From positions 11,123,734 to 11,187,733 of the forward strand of contig NC_092353.1 of NCBI RefSeq assembly GCF_963676685.1: a stretch of DNA of 64,000 nt, read 5' to 3'. The translations under genes and the position numbers were made by a program. Below are positions 11,175 to 20,294 of the stretch, piece by piece. Each line of letters starts with the position of its first letter. The first letter of the stretch is position 1. The notes beneath the pieces are model-generated. The model made no database searches. It saw only the letters and a program-made list of their open reading frames with translations, and was not told where the DNA came from. Origin of the DNA: Mytilus edulis. Its lineage: Eukaryota; Mollusca; Bivalvia; Mytilida; Mytilidae.

Positions 11175-11508
11175 ATTGGTCCTGGTTTTCGAATTCGATG
11201 TCTGCGCCTTTTTGATAAGGATGGGCCTGAAATTTCATACCCGTAGCCAGGGGGGGGTTCGGGGGGTTCGGACGAACCCCCCCTTGAAAACTATTAAGCA
11301 CTGTTAAAGTCGATGTTCTGTTCGAATTGTGACTGTTAAAGTCGAGTTTGTGAGTCAAACGAACCCCCCTTTGGAAATTCCTGGCTACGGGCCTGAATTT
11401 CCTCTAAATTTCCAAATAATGATGCAATGGTTTGTTTCTCAACGTGCACAGGTACAAAGTTCGGAATTCTATTGTACTTATATACCTGAATCAAAGTCGT
11501 TTTTTCCT
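11175..11508 (-). pseudogene. Inverted partial copy of the B-box gene 3' end
   Basis: The minus strand repeats gene positions about 9927-10,095 almost perfectly, including CCTGTGCACGTTGAGAAACA and TATCAAAAAGGCGCAGA. The match stops abruptly at the base corresponding to 9927. The copy is interrupted at 11,237-11,388 by a foldback insertion. It cannot encode the protein; the apparent plus-strand frame at 11,329-11,628 is its antisense. Confidence 0.85.
11237..11388. mobile_element. Small foldback element with flanking direct repeat
   Basis: About 152 bp inserted in the inverted B-box copy. It is bounded by CCCGTAGCCAGG and its complement CCTGGCTACGGG, and flanked on both sides by near-identical GGGCCTGAAATTTC / GGGCCTGAATTTC, which occurs once in the parent gene. 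The interior has inverted runs of GGGGGGTTCG / CGAACCCCCC and two ACTGTTAAAGTCGA repeats. Presence against absence relative to the parent gene proves the insertion. Confidence 0.8.
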
Positions 11509-11799
11509 TCAGTAAAACTTATTATAAAAAATCAAAATATAAATGATCCAAACAAATATCATATAACCTTGTCAGGAGGACAAATTATCAACATTCAATT
11601 ATTTCATAACAATGAGGTCAAGGTTTGATGAACTTTGACATTCATACATGTACTCTTTCAATTGTTCCATACACCACACACATAGACAACAACCCGACAA
11701 AGAACAGAAAAAAAACCAGTCCACCAATTGATAGACCTTAAAGACTGCGAAAAATTACGCTCCTGGAAACAATTTTTTTTAATTGAATCGTTTCATATT

Positions 11800-11960
11800 T
11801 TTCATGTCGGGGCTTTTTATAACCGACTATACGGTATGAGATTTTATTGTTGAAGGCGTATGAATTTCCTATAAAGGCTTACTGGATTCCACTCCATTTA
11901 AACTTTGGTCGATAATTGTGTCATTGCCATTCATACTGATTCATCTTATTTCTACAAAGA
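11800..11960 (-). repeat. Diverged family-F repeat, reverse
   Basis: Resembles 46,420-46,560: GGGGCTTTTTATAACCGACT, ATACGGTATGAG and GTCATTGCCATTCATAC correspond to blocks there. An old copy. Confidence 0.45.
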
Positions 11961-11974
11961 GCACTAATAGTTAT

Positions 11975-12205
11975 CAAAGGTACCAGGATTATAATTTAGT
12001 ACGCCAGACGCGCGTTTCGTCTACATAAAACTCATCAGTGACGCTCATATCAAAATATTGTTAAAGCCAAATAAGTACAAAGTTGAAGAGCATTGAGGAT
12101 CCAAAATTCCAAAAAAGTTGTGCCAAAATACGGCTAAGGTAATCTATGCCTGGGATAAGAAAATCCTTAGTTTTTCGAAAAATTCAAACTTTTGTCAAAC
12201 ATTCA
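11975..12205 (+). repeat. Dispersed repeat family A
   Basis: Contains ACGCCAGACGCGCGTTTCGT, CTCATCAGTGACGCTCATAT, AGTACAAAGTTGAAGAGCAT and GGCTAAGGTAATCTATGCCT, in the same orientation as 4105-4450. Confidence 0.75.
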
Positions 12206-12209
12206 CAAA

Positions 12210-13500
12210 TAAATCTTTGTAATCAGGTTGAGGTCAATTGAAACTTGAAAGTCATACATGTGTATTTTACAATCATCAAGTAAACCAAATAATTGACTAT
12301 CTGCTTTTTGAATCTTATATATGGACGACCAAGAAATCTAAATAATCTTTGCGGATTGATGAAAAAACTATATAGGAACTTAACCCTATAGTACGGTTTA
12401 AAATGCATAGCTGTTACTAAAACAAGTTCTATGAAATCATTCCCAATCACCTGCACATATCAGCTGAGTTTGAAATTATGAGTGAATAACAAAACTATTT
12501 CATAGTCCCCTTGCTTTTTTTCTAAATTAAGTTCTGCAACTTCAAGCATTCATGCCACAATCATGTTACCTATTGACAAAGTAACAGATATGCGATGAAC
12601 CATTTTGTTTTTAGATATGATTTTCTTTCGTCTTTGTTCTTTCGGACTATCCGAATTAGTGCTTAAATACATGAATAGATTTTATGCTGTCTATATTGTA
12701 TCAGCTTTGGAAGATAACAACAATTGTACTAATTGGGTAACCATTAGTTCAATACACTTAACTATTCAAAACAGAAGACGGAACTTTAGAAATGAATTTG
12801 ATGCGACTGTCATACAATTGGGAGGTTTTAGCTAGTTAAAAGACAAGTTTCAATCCACCATTTTCCAAGTCAGAAATATAACAGTTGTTACCCATTCGTT
12901 TGATGTGTTTAAGGAAGATTCATGGTATACCACCATCGTGGATTGTACAATCACAGCACAAAACCGGTCTAGTTATTTGCCAAAATCTGCAAATTTAGAG
13001 ACAGATTTGCAATTTTATGGTGAAACTGTTTTTTTATGTATAAGAAAAATTGGTGATTTATTGTATTATACAAAATATTTAAACAAATAATATTTTTGTT
13101 GTTTTTAGAATCATTTTTTCAAATGAGTCATTTAAGGGGGGATAGCTCTTTTAGTAATATTAAAATAAAACTAGACTAATAGGGATTTTTTATTTTTTAC
13201 TTGTAGCAAAAAAACAAGTTCGGTTACACCATTTTTTGTTTTTATTTCTTTAAACATTCAATAAAACCTATCTTCTCACGATTTATCTCAAAATTCTATC
13301 TCATACATTTCTTTTTTATGCACACAAATGTGTTTTTTTCATGAACAATCTAACCAATTTTATGCAATTTTCAACGACTCATAGCTTGAAAAGAGCACGG
13401 TGAACCATACTTTTTATTATATTTTTGAAAAAAGCAAAGTAAAAACTTCATTTTGGCAAATTATAAGAAAACTCTGTCTCAAAAAGTCTATACTTATGAT
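12210..13500. other. No recognised gene; family-H fragment at 12,795-12,935
   Basis: The fragment has GATGCGACTGTCATACAATT, GGAGGTTTTAGCTAG, CAATCCACCATTTTCC and AACAGTTGTTACCCATTCGT. The remaining sequence is AT-rich; the frames at 12,605-12,835 and 12,905-13,090 run into repeat sequence and lack signatures. Confidence 0.5.
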
Positions 13501-13745
13501 CTACTTTAAGCTTTTGATTTTGCCATTTGATAAGGGACTTTCCATTTTTAATTTTCTTCGGAGTTCAGTATATTTGTGATTTTACATTTGAGTTGTTAAA
13601 CATTTATCATTTTTGGGCCTTTTATATCGATTTTAATCATTCTTAAAGGCCGTACGGTGATCTATAGTTTTTAATGTCTGTGTTATTTTTGGTCTTTTGT
13701 GGATAGTTGTCTCATTGGCAATCATACCACATCTTCTTTTTTATA
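13500..13745 (-). repeat. Composite family H / family F repeat
   Basis: The left half has TTTTGATTTTGCCATTTGAT and CGGAGTTCAGTATATTTGTG (family H). The right half has GGCCGTACGGTGATCTATAG and CAATCATACCACATCTTCTT, the reverse of family F at 14,315-14,650. Confidence 0.65.
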
Positions 13746-14314
13746 TTTTAAAAAAGATTGGTATTGTTTTTATCCAATTTATCCAATAATCTGTTAAGTA
13801 ACATTCTCCTTTCAACGCAGTCTCCCTACTGTCCAGAACACATACACGGTTTTGATTTGAAAACCTATTGTTGTAACAGAAGCGGTCGTTATGTCAAAGC
13901 TTATGTCTGTTCGAATCTTGGAGACCCAATTTTCCAAAAAAAGAAAAAAAGATATCTTGCATTAAAATGGTGTAATTAGATAAAAAATAATATCCAGTGA
14001 ATTAAAATGAAAGCAACTATGGACAATACAAATATAAAAAAGAAATACAGAACTAGAATTTAAGTCAGTATGATACCATATGGTACTTTACTGTCAAACA
14101 AAGAAATATAAACTCTGGTAGTAGGGTTAGGGATAGCTAGGATGGATATCTGCAAAGGAAGCAATATTCGGCACAAATGGATATCATATCTTTTTTGATT
14201 TTCTCTGGTTAAATATTCAATACCGGTTAACAGGAAATATTCTAGTTAAAATAATCAAAATTTTATATTAATTAGCTCAACCGTAGTCGTTACTTTATGT
14301 TAACAAAAAAAAAG

Positions 14315-14650
14315 AAAATGTGGTATGATTGCAAATTAGACAACTGTCCACAACAGACCAAAATGAAAATGACATTAACAACTATAGTTCACCGTACGGC
14401 CTTCAACAATGAGCAAAACCCATACCGCATAGTCAGCTATAAAAGGCCCCGATATGACAATGTGAAACAATTCAAAAGAGAAAACTAACGGCCTTATTTT
14501 AAAAAAAATGAACGAAAAACAAATATGTAATACATAAACAAACGACAACCACTGAATTACAGGCTCCTGACTTGGGACAGGCACATACATTATGTGGCGG
14601 GGTTAAACATGTTAGCGGGATCCCAACCCTTATGTATATAATTATGTCAA
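14315..14650 (+). repeat. Dispersed repeat family F, long copy
   Basis: Runs from GTGGTATGATTGCAAATTAG through CACCGTACGGCCTTCAACAA, CCCATACCGCATAGTCAGCT and GACAACCACTGAATTACAGG to GGCGGGGTTAAACATGTTAG. A reverse copy of similar length is at 46,200-46,575. The predicted frames here are not genes. Confidence 0.75.
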
Positions 14651-14654
14651 CATA

Positions 14655-15910
14655 TGTCAAGCTTATTTTAACTTCCGTGTGAACTTTTAAGAAGCATAAT
14701 CGGTTTGTATTAGATGAAGGTTTAATTTTTTCCTTATTTAATTTCCTCGTCAAATTTCAAGCTTGTAGTGCTGCAATTAGTCTTTTAATGGACAGTAGTC
14801 ATCTTACGAGAGAAATAGTGACTCTTTAGAAACGTTTAATATCCAAAAATGTCAACCTTTTCGTATTGACAGTTTTGGATATTCACCTATTCTACGGGCC
14901 GTACGTGTATAGCATAAAAAATGTCAAAATTCAGATATTACAAAATAAATAATCATAAGGACAGTTCTGTCTATTTGTCGGTTTGGGTTGTTTTTCTTTG
15001 TTGTTTTCTATATATAGAACTGAAACAATCATCTTATAAATGTGCAGCAATGGTTGCTGAAGTCTGGTTAATGTCCCCCACTGATCCTTATAAATAGTTA
15101 ATTAAGTTTTTTATGCTAGTATTATATTAATAGATAGAAGAAGATGTGGTATGAGTGTCAATGAGACAACTCTCCATCCAAGTAAAAAAATAGTAGGCAG
15201 GGATGAGTATTTATACATCCAAACACCATAATATATAATCAACAATTAAGAACAAAGATATAATTAACATAAGAAAGCTCTCTCACTCAAATAACCTATA
15301 ATTGAAAAATATAAGGGCATCCACCACAAGTACGGGAATCATTTTACTGCAGTAAATAGATAGAAGGAGATAAAAGAAAGTTGGATTTCAGAATGTAACA
15401 AACTTTATAGTGCAAATATGCTTCGAGGACAAGTTTGAAATACCTTTTTTTTTAACGAAAATTGAGAGATAATATGTTTATCAGGCGTATAAATTTTATT
15501 TGATGTAACTCGGACCCATTTTGTAGGTACTATTTATGAGCAGGTTCATTCCACTCTGTGAATTACTGGAATACTACAATATCTTTATATTCATAATTTT
15601 TTTTAACGTAAAATGCAAGTTTAAGTTAGGCTGTCTTTTAAAGGAAGGTAAATAGGAAATAATGTCATATAGATAAACATAATTCGACCATCTTTTGAAG
15701 AAATTCCGTTCATTTAATAGTATGTAATTTTATTAGATTAATTATTGATTTAAAAGTGACTGTTGTAAAATAAAATTGAGAAAGGAAATGGGGAATGTGT
15801 CAAAGCGACAACAACCCGACCAGTTTATTTTAATTTTCATTAGTTTGTTCGCATTTGTGTAACAGCATATTTCCTGGTAAGACTGTAAATCTGGTGAGAT
15901 CATCAACAAA
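14655..15910. other. No recognised gene; repeat starts
   Basis: A truncated family-F start (GATGTGGTATGAGTGTCAATG) lies at about 15,140-15,200 and a family-G start (AGGAAATGGGGAATGTGTCA) at 15,780-15,825. The rest is unassigned AT-rich DNA. Confidence 0.45.
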
Positions 15911-15933
15911 CTAGAGGCTCTAAAGAGCCTGTG

Positions 15934-16200
15934 TATGAAAGGCCGATCATGTCAAAAACCCGATAAAGTAACGCGTTAACATTTAACGCGATAAAATCAC
16001 ATTTAACGCGATAAATACAATTTTAACGCGTTAAAACAAGATTTTAACGCGTTAAGAAATCAATATATTTAACGCGTTAAACTTTGCAATTATCAAGTTT
16101 GGGATTTAAACCGAAGGTGAAAAAAGACGTTTATCGCGTAAAAATACCCGTCGCACTGGCCACATGTGTCATAATGAATCGCATTAACGCGTTAAATTCA
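15934..16200 (+). repeat. Left terminal inverted repeat
   Basis: Pairs with 19,940-20,207. Besides the tip, both arms share an inner GGCCACATGTGTCATAA block next to TAACGCGTTA/TAACGCGATA motifs, so the arms are about 250 bp long though diverged. Confidence 0.75.
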
Positions 16201-16224
16201 ACACAATTACGTTGCTACGATACA

Positions 16225-16490
16225 TTACTTTAACGCGTTAAAACATAATTTAACGCGTTAAAATATCATTTAACGCGTTAAAACATCATATAACGCGTCA
16301 AAACATCGTTTAACGCGATAAAACATCGTTTAACGTGATAAAACATCCTTTAACGCGTTAAAACATCGTTTAACGCGATAAAACATCCTTTAACGCGTTA
16401 AAACATCGTTTAACGTGTTAAAACATCGTTTAACGTGTTAAAACATCGTTTAACGTGTTAAAACATCGTTTAACACGTTAAAACATCGTT
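16225..16490 (+). repeat. Left 20-bp palindrome array
   Basis: About 13 units of TTTAACGCGTTAAA plus a 6-bp AACATCG-type spacer, period 20. Variants are mainly ACGTGT, ACACGT and ACGCGATA. Confidence 0.9.
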
Positions 16491-16514
16491 GGATGGAGTT
16501 ATGGAATAATGTTG

Positions 16515-16906
16515 CTAACGAATACAATGATCTGTTCGCATTTTTTGGAGTATCGTGGTGTCCTGGACATTACAGACGATGAGGATAATGAAGATATTAC
16601 ATTTCGTCTTCCTCTCACGATTAAACCATTCTCTTTAACAAATCAGATTTCAAAATAGCAAACACGGTTTGTTACCTGAAAACCATACAAGTTCTAATGT
16701 CCTATTTGTAACAGGTATCTTGAACAACATACTATCAAAAACAAGTGCTGCAAATGAAAAAAAACACCACAAACACAAGAAGATGACACCAATGAAGACG
16801 ATAACATTTTAGCACACTTGGGAATGAATTACAGCCTTCAACGTGTAGCTATAGCCAGACTATTTGCTGGGTATCAAAATGAAGATTCAAGTCGGTCTAA
16901 AGTTTA
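16515..16906 (+). pseudogene. Possible decayed coding remnant inside the TIR element
   Basis: Two stretches read like protein: one with EYRGVLDITDDEDNEDITF (about 16,545-16,660) and one with QEDDTNEDDNILAHLGMNY then LQRVAIARLFAGYQNEDSSR (about 16,775-16,906). They are in different segments separated by stops, with a possible acceptor between them. They could be exon relics of the element's own gene or a captured host fragment. No family recognised. Confidence 0.3.
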
Positions 16907-16909
16907 ACA

Positions 16910-18105
16910 ATTTAATAAACGATCCAACAAGAATATAAACGATGTTACAATATTGAGTCCGGTGTTGACGGTTTAAGAACCTATCCAAAACTAAATATAA
17001 ATTAATTTTAAGAAGTATATAAAACAGAATAATTAAGAAATACATGTAACAACGGATTAGGCAATTATTGTCCATTGTTCAGATAATCTGCTAAAACTGT
17101 CTTTGACACGTAGATACGAAGTCCATTATCGGATTAGTCGAAACATACATTTTAAACCAAAGATAATTGTGTGGGAATATTTAAGCTAAAAATGACAATT
17201 GAAAGATATAGTAATTAAAGTCAGAAAGATGATAGTCCAAATAATTAGCATGCTTTTCGTCCGGTCATATAGCCTTGGTTCATACGGAACAGCAAGGTAT
17301 AAAGGGTCTTAAAAAAGACTAGTGTAAAACCATTCAAACAGGAAAGCCAGCGGTCTAATCTATAAAAAGAAAATGAGAAACACTTATGAAGCACATCAAC
17401 AAACGACAACCACGGTACCAGGTACCTGACTTAGGACAGGTGCAAACACATGCAGTGGGTTAAAACGTTTTAATAGGCACCAACCTTTATCCAACTTGAA
17501 ACAATAGTGTGATATCACAACGTAGAAAGACACACTTTAAAATATCAACTGAAATGGCTTTACTCAATCAAATGACATAATAAAAAAAATAACTAATGAA
17601 GATACACTGAACGAATAAATTTGATCTATAACTCAATGTAAATACAAAATAAAACCATGGGATTAGAGTCAAACAATATCAGAAAGACAATCATAACCTT
17701 GAACAAAATTCAGGACTGATAACGGACAGAGAAAAGAACGGACAGTCAGAGAGAGTCTCTTTCAGCTTTACAGGTAGGGCATTAATTATAGCGCCCATTT
17801 TAAGGGGGGATAAATAATCTGTTCTCCATACATGCCATATTACAGAACAACGCAGTATTTAGAAGTAAAAATGTCGAAAATGAATGATTGCGCGGCAAAC
17901 AAAAAAAAACCTACTTAGTAAGTAGTAAAAATAAAGAATAACATCCTCTTTCCCCAATGGATATCAAATGGTCATCCTCTTACTTTTGACACATATTCAT
18001 TATCTTATTGGGCATGGTTTACTAGATACTGGATGCCTGCTCTTAAAAGCCTCTTGTTTTAAATATGTTCACAATTCACACATGATTGCTAGCTGATAAA
18101 TTCAT
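16910..18105. other. Element interior without recognised gene
   Basis: Includes a family-F-like tail at about 17,375-17,480 (CAACAAACGACAACCAC...CCTGACTTAGGACAGG). No transposase motif seen on either strand. Confidence 0.45.
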
Positions 18106-18109
18106 AATG

Positions 18110-18188
18110 GATACCAGGTTTGAAATTTTGTATTTGCGCCAGACGAGCGTTTCGTCTACATAAGACTCATCAATGACGCTCGAATGAA
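18110..18188 (+). repeat. Family A fragment truncated by family B copy
   Basis: GCGCCAGACGAGCGTTTCGT and CTCATCAATGACGCTCGAAT run into ACTAGAGGCTCCC, the start of a short family-B copy. Confidence 0.7.
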
Positions 18189-18189
18189 A

Positions 18190-18575
18190 AACTAGAGGCT
18201 CCCAAGAGCCTGTATCGCTCACCTGACTCTACTTGGGTTTTTGAAAACGTATAAAAAAAGATTTTTTGGTTTAATATTGCATTCTGTTCTGTGGTTTTAT
18301 AAAAGAAGACATTTGTATGTATTTCCCTTGGGTCCTATGTTAAACTAAGTCCCTCGCTTGCGGCCATCTTGGATGATGGATCGGCTACAAAGTAACAACA
18401 CTTGGTCAGCACCTCATCAGAAACATTCATGCCATGTTTGGTTCTTTTCCATTCCGTGGTTCTCTAGAAGAAGTACAAATGTAAAAAGTTAACGACGACG
18501 ACGACGGACGACAGACGACGGACGCCAAGTGATGAGAAAAGCTAACTTGGCCCTTCGCGCCAAGTGAGCCAGCCT
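18190..18575 (+). mobile_element. Short copy of family B
   Basis: Starts CTAGAGGCTCCCAAGAGCCT, GTATCGCTCACC and ends with a GACGAC run, GACGCCAAGTGATGAGAAAA, TTGGCCCTTCGCGCCAAGTG. It lacks the 502-bp satellite expansion but keeps one GGCCATCTTGG block. It sits inside the 4.27-kb element, which itself sits inside another family-B copy. Confidence 0.75.
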
Positions 18576-18959
18576 AAAAATTAAAAAAGGGCGGTTATCT
18601 GACTGACAGCCGTGTAACAATATCCGATTGTAATGTTCAACTGAGGTATGGTTGATAGATACAGTAAAGATATGTCATGTTTTCACCATCTGCAGCAAAA
18701 AAACTTCACTTGTAGAGACTTATGTAAGTATACGTCAAACTAACATAGTTTATGTTAAACCCTAATGTTAGATACAGACATCAAAAGATGCAAAAAGACC
18801 AAGTAAAGTATCTGAAAAACCTGACATATAAACAAAATTTATTCAAGACGAAGCGTAAAGACAGGTTGACAAATTTAAATCTAGCTGGCCTTTTTAAATT
18901 AACATGATCAGTCCATGTAAGTAAGGTTAAACGTTGCTTTAAACACGTTACAGTAGTTT

Positions 18960-19760
18960 TTAGCGCTGTAAAGTTGCATTAAACGCGTTAAAGTTTCATT
19001 TAACGCGTTAAAGTTGCATTTAACGCGTTAAAGTTGCATTTAAGGATGTTTGCTCCTCAAATTCAAAATAACAAGAAAGTTTTCCTGAGTGTTTTTTTTT
19101 TTTATTTCATTCATAGGCAAGTCAAAAAATAAAAAAAAATATATAGGTCCGTGTGCTTATTTTTCCGTACCGCAGCTCTTTATTGTTCATGAAAATGGCT
19201 TTTTCATAAATATCTGCCTTTTCCAGAAATCTGTATATGTCCATTAGAAGAAACAAAAAACAATCATTTCAATAAGTATGAACTCTTTTTATTGAAATAA
19301 TGCTGAAAAACATGTCATTGTTTCATTTTACACAAAAAAAATCGTAAACCAGTCATTTTTCACAGTTATTGACCTGTTTGAATTTATAAAAGTACGGGAA
19401 AACATATGACATCCAACAAAACTGTTTGAAACATGAAAGCATTTATTTCTTTTTTATTATTGAAAAACTATTTATCTTTTTACGACATACTATTTTGCAT
19501 TTACGGTGCGCCAACTATGCCCAAACCGTGACTAGCGAACATCCTTAACGCGTTAAAGTTGCATTTAACGCGTAAAAGTTGCATTTAACGCGTTAAAGTT
19601 GCATTTAACGCGTTAAAGTTGCATTTAACGCGTAAAAGTTGCATTTAACACGTTAAAGTTGCATTTAACACGTTCAAGTGTCATTTAACGCGTTAAAGTT
19701 GTATTTAACGCGTTAAAGTTGTTTTTAACGCGTTAAAGTTGCATTTAACGCGTTAAAAAT
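18960..19760 (+). repeat. Right 20-bp palindrome array (interrupted)
   Basis: Units of TTTAACGCGTTAAA with an AGTTGCA-type spacer, period 20, at 18,960-19,043 and again at 19,545-19,760; the gap is a TTAA-flanked insertion. The spacer differs from that of the left array, so the two arrays amplified independently. Confidence 0.88.
19044..19544. mobile_element. TTAA-flanked miniature element (piggyBac-like MITE)
   Basis: A 501-bp insertion starting GGATGTTTGC and ending GCGAACATCC, flanked by TTAA at 19,040-19,043 and 19,545-19,548. The TTAA belongs to the array unit GCATTTAACGCG, so excision restores the 20-bp period. TTAA duplication is the hallmark of piggyBac-type transposases. No coding sequence. 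Confidence 0.8.
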
Positions 19761-19939
19761 GCTTATCACACATGAAAATTGTATTTTTCTTATCTTTTTA
19801 CGCGGTAACCTTCTTTTAACGCGAAACCCTCTTTTAACACGTTAAACCTTCATTTAACGCGTTAATTCTTATTTTAACGCGATAAGTAATTAATGACGAT
19901 GATATCAAAAATGTGCTGAAAATCAATAAACTTTATCGC

Positions 19940-20207
19940 GTTAATTGACAAAGTTATGACACATGTGGCCATTTCATTTAGGAAGACTCGAGTAAAATCT
20001 GACGCCTTAAATTGTAGTTATGGCGAAAGAAGAAAGTATTTTCGGTAATTTTTTGTAGTTTTGTGCTTAACGCGTTAAATAATAAAATAACGCGTTAAAA
20101 ATTATTTAAACGCGTTAAAACTGTATTTATCGTGTTAAATGTGATTTTATCGCGTTAAATGTTAACGCGTTATTTTATCGGGTTTTTGACATGAACGGCC
20201 TTTCATA
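19940..20207 (-). repeat. Right terminal inverted repeat
   Basis: Reverse complement of the left arm: ends CGGGTTTTTGACATGAACGG, CCTTTCATA, followed by the CCTGTG target duplication. Confidence 0.8.
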
Positions 20208-20294
20208 CCTGTGTCGCTCACCTTGTTCTATGTGAATATTAAACAAAGGAAGAAGATGGATTCATGACAAAATTGTGTTTTGGTGATGAAAATG

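Larger units (their letters stand above)
15934..20207. mobile_element. 4.27-kb TIR element built on TTTAACGCGTTAAA repeats
   Basis: The termini begin TATGAAAGGCCG and are inverted: both ends read ATGAAAGGCCG, TCATGTCAAAAACCCGATAA, TAACGCGTTAACATTTAACG from outside inward. CCTGTG occurs on both sides (15,928-15,933 and 20,208-20,213) as a 6-bp target duplication. It lies inside the family-B repeat, whose GAGCCTGTGTCGCTCACC sequence it splits. Long subterminal arrays of a 20-bp unit centred on TTTAACGCGTTAAA fill both ends. There is no intact transposase; two short acidic coding-like stretches remain at 16,515-16,906. I do not recognise the superfamily. Confidence 0.85.

Noticed and set aside
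11329..11628. 99-codon open frame with a sequence also found on the minus strand at 9921-10,103
   Set aside because: It is the antisense of the B-box gene 3' end, carried by the inverted copy; not a separate gene.
18960..19760. CRISPR-like regular array
   Set aside because: The 20-bp period has a constant spacer and a palindromic unit; it is a subterminal satellite of a transposon in an animal genome, not a CRISPR array.
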